From contig JAFUKV010000092.1 in the NCBI GenBank assembly GCA_017467745.1, positions 1 through 20,128 of the forward strand: a DNA stretch of 20,128 bases, read 5' to 3'. Below the pieces are notes generated by a model. It saw nothing but the letters and a program-made list of their open reading frames with translations, searched no databases and was not told where the DNA came from. The DNA is from Bacteroidaceae bacterium (GTDB taxonomy: Bacteria > Bacteroidota > Bacteroidia > Bacteroidales > CHK158-818). A program made the position numbers and the translations under genes. Of this stretch, positions 15,242 to 20,128 are shown one piece after another. The number at the start of each line of letters is the position of its first letter. Position 1 is the stretch's first letter.

Positions 15242-16234
15242 ATGATGAAAAAATATTTGTTTCTTTTTGGTGCGGCGGTATTGTTTGCCGCTTGCCAAAA
15301 TCTTTCTAAGCAAGAACCGGTGAAATTGATTTTCGATACGGATATGGCTCCCGATTATGATGATGTAGGAGCATTGGCTATTTTGCATGCGATGGCGGAT
15401 TCGGGAGAGGTAGAGATTTTAGCGGCCGGTTCATCTAATAAATGTGAGGCGTGTGTTCCGTGTATAGATGTGTTGAACACATATTTCGGTCGACCGAATA
15501 TCCCGTTAGGAGCCGTTAAAGGCGATGCTCCTGATTTAGATGCGTGGCATCAAGGGTTGAGGTGGACGGTTGAGTTGCCGAAACGTTATCCGCATAAGAT
15601 AGCAAAAACATCTGATGCCGAAGATGTTGTGGCGGTGTATCGCCGTGCATTGAGTGCCGCTCCCGATACGAGCGTTACGATTGTTACCGTAGGTTTTTTC
15701 TCCGGAATCCGCGATTTGTTGCAGTCGTCGGCCGACGCTATCTCTCCGATGAACGGAAAAGATTTGATAAAAGCCAAAGTAAAAAGAATGGTCAGTATGG
15801 CGGGGCTTTTTCCGGAGGGTGCTGAATTTAATGTAATAAAAGACTCTTTGGCCTCTCGATATGTATTTGAGAATTGGCCTACTCCGATTTGGTTAAGTGG
15901 TTTCGAGATAGGTAAAAAGATTTTGACAGGTAAACGTGTCGCCGCTTCCGATATGCAAAATAGTCCTGTAAAAGATGTGTACGAAATGACTTTGGCGCAA
16001 GATAATCCCGAAGGCCGTCAAAGTTGGGATCAAACGGCTGTATTAGTAGCCGTAAGAGGTTGTAATGATTATTTTGATATGGAACGAGGCACAATGATTG
16101 TCTTGCCGAATGGCCATAACCGTTGGGAAAAAAGCGATACGGGCAATCATTATCGGTTATTAGAGAAGATGCCTGTTCCGCAACTGACAAAAGTGATTGA
16201 AGATATGATGATGCATCAACCTATAAAAAAGTAA
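15242..16234 (+). CDS. Lipoprotein nucleoside hydrolase
   Basis: The 330-residue product splits N-ribosidic bonds of nucleosides into base and ribose if it follows its family. A lipoprotein signal is clear: a hydrophobic run and lipobox LFAAC with the lipidated Cys at 18, so it sits in the periplasm or on the surface. The Ca-binding ribose site reads FDTDMAPDYDDVGA at 31-44, the spaced variant (DTDx5DD) seen in exported members rather than the classical DTDPGxDD. A later AEFNV motif and the SWDQTAV motif near 259-265 provide the conserved Asn and the last metal-binding Asp. It starts 17 bp after the permease and ends 7 bp before the ADP-ribosylglycohydrolase-like gene. Base preference cannot be read. 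Confidence 0.87.
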   Translation: MMKKYLFLFGAAVLFAACQNLSKQEPVKLIFDTDMAPDYDDVGALAILHAMADSGEVEILAAGSSNKCEACVPCIDVLNTYFGRPNIPLGAVKGDAPDLDAWHQGLRWTVELPKRYPHKIAKTSDAEDVVAVYRRALSAAPDTSVTIVTVGFFSGIRDLLQSSADAISPMNGKDLIKAKVKRMVSMAGLFPEGAEFNVIKDSLASRYVFENWPTPIWLSGFEIGKKILTGKRVAASDMQNSPVKDVYEMTLAQDNPEGRQSWDQTAVLVAVRGCNDYFDMERGTMIVLPNGHNRWEKSDTGNHYRLLEKMPVPQLTKVIEDMMMHQPIKK

Positions 16235-16241
16235 TTTTATT

Positions 16242-17765
16242 ATGAATAAAGCGAAATGTTTTTTGTTGTCTCTTCCTGTTTGTGGTTTAATGGCATGTTC
16301 TCAACCGGATGTGGCAAAATTGGATAGAGATGTATTGATGGACAAAATAAAAGGCGGTTGGGCTGGCCAGACTATCGGGTGTACATATGGAGGCCCTACC
16401 GAATTTAAATATCAAGGCCGGATCATAGAAGATTCTATTAAAATTGATTGGCCGGATGGACGTATCAAGTGGTATTACGAAAACTCGCCGGGTTTGTATG
16501 ACGATATTTATATGGACTTGACGTTTGTGGAAGTTTTTGATCGTTTGGGTTTGGACGCTCCGGTAGACTCTTTTGCCGTAGCTTTTGCCAAAGCCGATTA
16601 TCCGTTATGGCATGCTAATCAGGCTGCCCGTTATAATATATTGAGAGGCATTATGCCTCCGGCATCGGGGCATTGGCTCAATAATCCACATGCAGACGAC
16701 ATAGATTATCAGATAGAAGCGGATTTTGCCGGATTGATGAGCCCCGGTATGCCGAATACGGCGTCGGAAATATCGGATAAGATAGGTCATATCATGAATT
16801 ATGGAGATGGTTGGTATGGCGGCGTTTATGTGGGAGCGATGTATTCGTTGGCATTTGTTTCGTCGGATATTGAGTATATTGTGACAGAAGCATTGAAAAC
16901 AATACCGGAACAAAGTCACTTTTACAAGTGTATGAGCGATGTAATTACGTGGCATAAAACTTATCCGGAGGATTGGAAAAAAACATGGCAGGAGTGCGAA
17001 AATAAATGGAGCAATGAAGTAGGATGTCCCGAAGGAGTAATGCTTCCGTTGGATATCGACGCCATGATTAACAGTGCATATATCGTTATCGGATTATTAT
17101 ATGGCGAGGGCGATTTCGGAAAAACGCTCGAAATTTCTACACGGTGCGGTCAAGATTCCGATTGTAATCCGGCTTCTGCGGGAGGTATATTAGGAACAGT
17201 GTTAGGATATAGTAATATACCGGAATATTGGAAGAAAAATCTGTACGAGGTAGAAGATATGAATTTTGCTTATACTTCTATTTCTTTGAACAAAACGTAT
17301 CAGATGAGTTTTGACCAAGCCTTGCAAGTAATAGAACGAAACGGAGGTTCTGTATCGGATAAATCGGTTTCAATAAAAGTGCAACAGCCTGTTCCCGTTC
17401 GTTTGGAACAATCTTTTGAAGGGATGATTCCCACTTCTCGTATAGGTCTTTGGAAAAAGCTATTGGAAATTCCGGAAGTGAAATTTTACGGTACGGGTGT
17501 TGTTTTGCGAGGGAGCGTAAGCTCTTCGGATGTAAATTATGTAGCGGAAGTAGAATTTTATTTGGATGGAGAGCCGGTAGAAAAAATGCGCCTTCCTTCC
17601 AATTTTATTTTGCGTTGCTATGATTTGTTTTGGAAATACCCGATTGACTTAGGTGAACATACGTTGGCGTTCAAGTGGTTAAATCCTGTTGAAGGAAGTG
17701 AAGTTCATGTAACGGATGCAGTGGTTTACGGAAAAGAACAAGCTGTATTAGAAAAATCGAAATAA
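16242..17765 (+). CDS. Lipoprotein ADP-ribosylglycohydrolase-family protein
   Basis: The 507-residue product starts with a lipoprotein signal (GLMAC, lipidated Cys 19). Residues 28-325 form an all-helical ADP-ribosylglycohydrolase (DraG/ARH) domain: DKIKGGWAGQTIGCTYGGP at 34-52, the metal-binding YDDIYMDLTF at 86-95, and CGQDSDCNPASAGGILG at 302-318, the counterpart of the family's GxDTDxxAA. Residues 370-507 look like a beta-sandwich accessory domain. The family hydrolyses ADP-ribosyl or related N/O-ribosyl bonds with a binuclear metal centre. The first motif differs from DDT by reading DDI, so the substrate may not be ADP-ribose itself. Being outside the cytoplasm and next to a nucleoside hydrolase and ribose uptake genes, it is better explained as a scavenging glycosidase than as a regulator of cellular ADP-ribosylation. 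The next ATG follows its stop directly. Confidence 0.85.
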   Translation: MNKAKCFLLSLPVCGLMACSQPDVAKLDRDVLMDKIKGGWAGQTIGCTYGGPTEFKYQGRIIEDSIKIDWPDGRIKWYYENSPGLYDDIYMDLTFVEVFDRLGLDAPVDSFAVAFAKADYPLWHANQAARYNILRGIMPPASGHWLNNPHADDIDYQIEADFAGLMSPGMPNTASEISDKIGHIMNYGDGWYGGVYVGAMYSLAFVSSDIEYIVTEALKTIPEQSHFYKCMSDVITWHKTYPEDWKKTWQECENKWSNEVGCPEGVMLPLDIDAMINSAYIVIGLLYGEGDFGKTLEISTRCGQDSDCNPASAGGILGTVLGYSNIPEYWKKNLYEVEDMNFAYTSISLNKTYQMSFDQALQVIERNGGSVSDKSVSIKVQQPVPVRLEQSFEGMIPTSRIGLWKKLLEIPEVKFYGTGVVLRGSVSSSDVNYVAEVEFYLDGEPVEKMRLPSNFILRCYDLFWKYPIDLGEHTLAFKWLNPVEGSEVHVTDAVVYGKEQAVLEKSK

Positions 17766-18713
17766 ATGAAATATATAGGTTATTGTGTTATTGCATTTGT
17801 GTTTTCAGCTTGTAGTTATACGAATGGTAGTATAAGTAGCGATAAGGTGCCAATAAAAACATGTTTTGAGATGCCTCTTTATAGTGGAACTGTTCCGAAC
17901 TTGAAAAATGTTCCGGATGGAGAGATGAAAAGTTTTGACCCGCAGGTCGATTCGCTTTCGAGTAATGTGAGCCGGCCGACATTGAAAGTCTTTTTGCCGG
18001 CGGATACTGTTAAAAAACGAGCGGCTGTTATCATCTGTCCCGGAGGGGGGTATCATACTTTGTTGACGGTACGGGAGGGCAGCCGTGTTGCCGAGCGATT
18101 TAATGAAGTCGGTGTAGCGGGTATTGTGTTGAAATATCGTCATCCGAATGATGTTAACTTGGAAAATAAGTCTATCGCTCCTTTGCAAGATGCGCAACAA
18201 GCAATACTGACAGTTCGTGAACATGCGGGAGAATGGGGTATCGATTCTACCCGAATCGGTATAATGGGTTTTTCGGCGGGCGGTCATGTAGCGGCAACCG
18301 CTGGAACGCATTATGATACTCCGTTTATTAATAATCCGCAAGGAATAAGTTTACGACCGGATTTTATGTTGCTTATCTATCCGGTAATTTCTTGTCGCGA
18401 TGGTATCACACATGTAGGATCTCGTAACGCTTTATTGGGAAACAGTCCTACGGAAGAACAAATTAAAATGTTTTCGAATGAGGAGCAGGTTTCAGAGACG
18501 ACACCTCCGGCTTATTTGACTCATGCTAATGACGATACGGTTGTGCCCATTGAAAATACATTGTTGTTTTATCAGGCTTTACGCAATAATGGCGTTTCAG
18601 CGGAGGTACATATCTATTCAAAAGGCGAGCATGGCTTTCTTCAAGAACCGGCTTATGAAGAGTGGATGGGCAGTTGCTTACAGTGGATGAGCCGTAATGG
18701 ATGGGCTCGATAA
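17766..18713 (+). CDS. Lipoprotein alpha/beta hydrolase (BD-FAE/acetyl-esterase type)
   Basis: The 315-residue product has a lipobox (FSAC, Cys 16), then a linker and an alpha/beta hydrolase fold. CPGGGY at 91-96 is the oxyanion loop (HGGG-like), GFSAGGH at 168-174 gives nucleophile S170, ANDDTVVP at 254-261 gives acid D257, and KGEHGF at 286-291 gives H289. The pattern fits exported acetylxylan esterase/BD-FAE-like enzymes that remove acetyl or other acyl groups from sugars. Its ATG follows the previous stop with no gap, so it belongs to the ribose/nucleoside operon and may deacylate ribosyl substrates before cleavage; that is inference. A bidirectional terminator follows at 18734-18780. Confidence 0.85.
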   Translation: MKYIGYCVIAFVFSACSYTNGSISSDKVPIKTCFEMPLYSGTVPNLKNVPDGEMKSFDPQVDSLSSNVSRPTLKVFLPADTVKKRAAVIICPGGGYHTLLTVREGSRVAERFNEVGVAGIVLKYRHPNDVNLENKSIAPLQDAQQAILTVREHAGEWGIDSTRIGIMGFSAGGHVAATAGTHYDTPFINNPQGISLRPDFMLLIYPVISCRDGITHVGSRNALLGNSPTEEQIKMFSNEEQVSETTPPAYLTHANDDTVVPIENTLLFYQALRNNGVSAEVHIYSKGEHGFLQEPAYEEWMGSCLQWMSRNGWAR

Positions 18714-18733
18714 AGAATGATATATTTAAGATG

Positions 18734-18780
18734 AAAAAATAGCGACCTGAATTATCATTTAATTTTCAGGTCGCTGTTTT
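18734..18780. terminator. Bidirectional terminator between the ribose operon and purT
   Basis: AGCGACCTGAA (18741-18751) pairs with TTCAGGTCGCT (18765-18775) as an 11-bp stem around a 13-nt loop. On the + strand it is followed by GTTTTT, and on the - strand by ATTTTTT (plus-strand A-run 18734-18739). It lies between convergent genes and serves both. Confidence 0.9.
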
Positions 18781-18806
18781 TCTTCAAGATCATCCTTTGT
18801 ATTGGG

Positions 18807-19997
18807 TTATCGAGGAAGAACGTTTATCTTCAATTTGTCGTATGCTCTGTTTACTTTCTCTAAGGCTTCTTCTACGGTGTCGGCACTGGCCAATAATACC
18901 CCTAATCGGCGGTGTCCGTTTACTTCGGCTTTGCCAAAGATGCGTATTTGGACGTCCGGTTCATTAAGAACATTCTCTAAATTGTCAAATACCACTTTGT
19001 CCGTATCTCCTTCTACAACAATTGCCTTAGAAGCCGAAGGCCTGTAAAAACGAACGGCGGGAATCGGTAATCCCAGTATAGCGCGTGCATGTAAGGCAAA
19101 CTCGGACATGTCTTGCGAAATCATCGTAACCATTCCCGTGTCGTGAGGGCGGGGAGAAACTTCGCTGAATAATACGTTATCACCTTTAATAAATAATTCT
19201 ACGCCAAAGATACCGTATCCGCCCAATGCTCCGGTTATTTTAGCGGCAATGTCTTCGGCTTTTTTCAACGCTTCGGAGTTCATAGTTTGCGGTTGCCAAG
19301 ATTCGCGGTAATCGCCATCTACTTGGTGATGTCCGATAGGTTTCAGAAAAGTAGTTCCTCCTGCATGGCGTACTGTCAATAGGGTAATTTCGTAGTCGAA
19401 ATCGACGAATCCCTCTACTATTACTCTTCCTGCTCCGGCACGTCCGCCTTCTTGTGCATTTTGCCAAGCATGTTCTATATCGTTTTCGTTACGCACTACG
19501 CTTTGTCCGTGTCCCGATGAACTCATAATCGGTTTTACGACGCAGGGCATGCCGATGTCGTGTACAGCTTCGATAAATTCTTCTTTCGTAGATGCGAATT
19601 TGTAGGGGGAAGTAGGGATTCCTAACTCTTCGGATGCTAAACGGCGAATGCCTTCTCTGTTCATAGTTAAGAATGTAGCGTGCGCAGTAGGGATTACGTT
19701 GTATCCCTTCTTTTCCATTTTCTCCAATGTTTGTGTCGCAATGGCCTCTACCTCCGGAATGATATAATCGGGCTTTTCTTCTTCGATGATAGATTGCAGT
19801 TTCTCGCCGTCTAACATAGAAAGAACATATGATTTGTGGGCTACCTGCATAGCAGGAGCATTGGAGTATTTGTCAAGAGCGACAACTTCTATTCCATAAC
19901 GTTGCAATTCGATGGTAACTTCTTTACCTAATTCTCCCGAACCGCATAGCAGGGCTTTCTTTCCTACTTTCGATAATACCGTTCCTATTTTTGCCAT
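18807..19997 (-). CDS. purT: Formate-dependent GAR transformylase PurT
   Basis: PurT makes formyl-GAR from GAR, formate and ATP in cytoplasmic purine synthesis, an alternative to folate-dependent PurN. The 396-residue product is an ATP-grasp protein of normal length (E. coli 392). Motifs numbered from the chosen start: KKALLCGSGELGKEV at 13-27, PEVEAIAT at 81-88, the ATP-grasp loop VVKPIMSSSGHGQSV at 153-167, IGHHQVDGDYRESWQPQ at 221-237, and the metal-binding end FSEVSPRPHDTGMV at 277-290. The ATG at 19997 gives MAKIGTVL. The frame runs on upstream to a TTG at 20015, which is less likely. It is convergent with the ribose operon. Confidence 0.96.
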   Translation of the reverse strand: MAKIGTVLSKVGKKALLCGSGELGKEVTIELQRYGIEVVALDKYSNAPAMQVAHKSYVLSMLDGEKLQSIIEEEKPDYIIPEVEAIATQTLEKMEKKGYNVIPTAHATFLTMNREGIRRLASEELGIPTSPYKFASTKEEFIEAVHDIGMPCVVKPIMSSSGHGQSVVRNENDIEHAWQNAQEGGRAGAGRVIVEGFVDFDYEITLLTVRHAGGTTFLKPIGHHQVDGDYRESWQPQTMNSEALKKAEDIAAKITGALGGYGIFGVELFIKGDNVLFSEVSPRPHDTGMVTMISQDMSEFALHARAILGLPIPAVRFYRPSASKAIVVEGDTDKVVFDNLENVLNEPDVQIRIFGKAEVNGHRRLGVLLASADTVEEALEKVNRAYDKLKINVLPR

Positions 19998-20041
19998 AGT
20001 TTTTTGTTTCTGCAATAAGTGCTGTTTGCGAATAAATGTAT

Positions 20042-20049
20042 CAAAGATA
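20042..20049 (-). promoter_or_regulatory. -7 promoter box for purT
   Basis: On the minus strand these bases read TATCTTTG, matching TAnnTTTG, 44 bp before the purT ATG; the expected leader is about 35-40 nt. No clear -33 element is seen. The remaining sequence to the window end (20050-20128) shows no gene. Confidence 0.5.
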
Positions 20050-20128
20050 ATGATTTTTTATTGCTTTGAATGTTATAGTGATAAATAAATTGCGGAGTCA
20101 ATAATATTTTGGTATTAGCGCGGATGAG

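Noticed and set aside
19998..20015. Upstream TTG start for purT adding six residues
   Set aside because: The ATG at 19997 gives the usual MAKIG-type N-terminus and family length; the extension has no support.
1..20128. Mobile element, phage, CRISPR, toxin-antitoxin or defence system
   Set aside because: No transposase, integrase, direct-repeat array, attachment-site pair or defence-type domain could be seen in any frame. The window reads as core and metabolic chromosome.

Overview
This window looks like chromosomal DNA of a Bacteroidales-type bacterium (phylum Bacteroidota). The base composition is moderately AT-rich. Several gaps carry the TAnnTTTG -7 promoter box typical of that phylum, Shine-Dalgarno sequences are mostly absent, and many products are signal-peptide or lipobox proteins of the kind common in gut Bacteroidales. 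No rRNA, tRNA, insertion sequence, integrase, phage gene or CRISPR array is visible. Assignment below the order level is not possible from reading alone.

Layout. (a) 2-4087, + strand: the 3' part of purC (cut by the window edge), an FkbM-like methyltransferase, menG/ubiE, trmB and an Mrp/ApbC-type P-loop ATPase. They are tightly spaced or overlapping and end at a hairpin terminator (4108-4135). (b) 4134-5791, - strand: mutY followed by an acpH-like gene. (c) 5900-7219, +: a Bacteroidales-specific protein of unknown function (DUF3843-like), expressed divergently from mutY. (d) 7456-10079, +: two secreted esterases, one of the CE1/esterase-D type and one large enzyme with two SGNH domains. (e) 10130-13063, +: a queuosine-precursor module made of a promoter, a preQ1-I-like pseudoknot riboswitch, a YhhQ-type transporter, queC, queF and a Gfo/Idh/MocA oxidoreductase, closed by a 19-bp hairpin. 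(f) 13282-18713, +: a probable ribose/nucleoside scavenging operon with ribokinase, a GRP-type sugar permease, a lipoprotein nucleoside hydrolase, a lipoprotein ADP-ribosylglycohydrolase-like enzyme and a lipoprotein alpha/beta hydrolase, ending at a bidirectional terminator. (g) 18807-19997, -: purT.

How the genes work together. In (e), preQ1 made by QueC and QueF, or related precursors imported by the transporter, would bind the leader pseudoknot next to the transporter start codon and shut off uptake. In (f), surface or periplasmic lipoproteins would release ribose or ADP-ribose-derived sugar from nucleosides or ADP-ribosyl compounds, the permease would import it and RbsK would phosphorylate it. 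The points most worth a second look are the riboswitch, the ADP-ribose/nucleoside scavenging operon, the MutY whose fourth iron-sulfur cysteine is phenylalanine, the double-SGNH esterase, and a short orphan ORF with a leader after the DUF3843-like gene.
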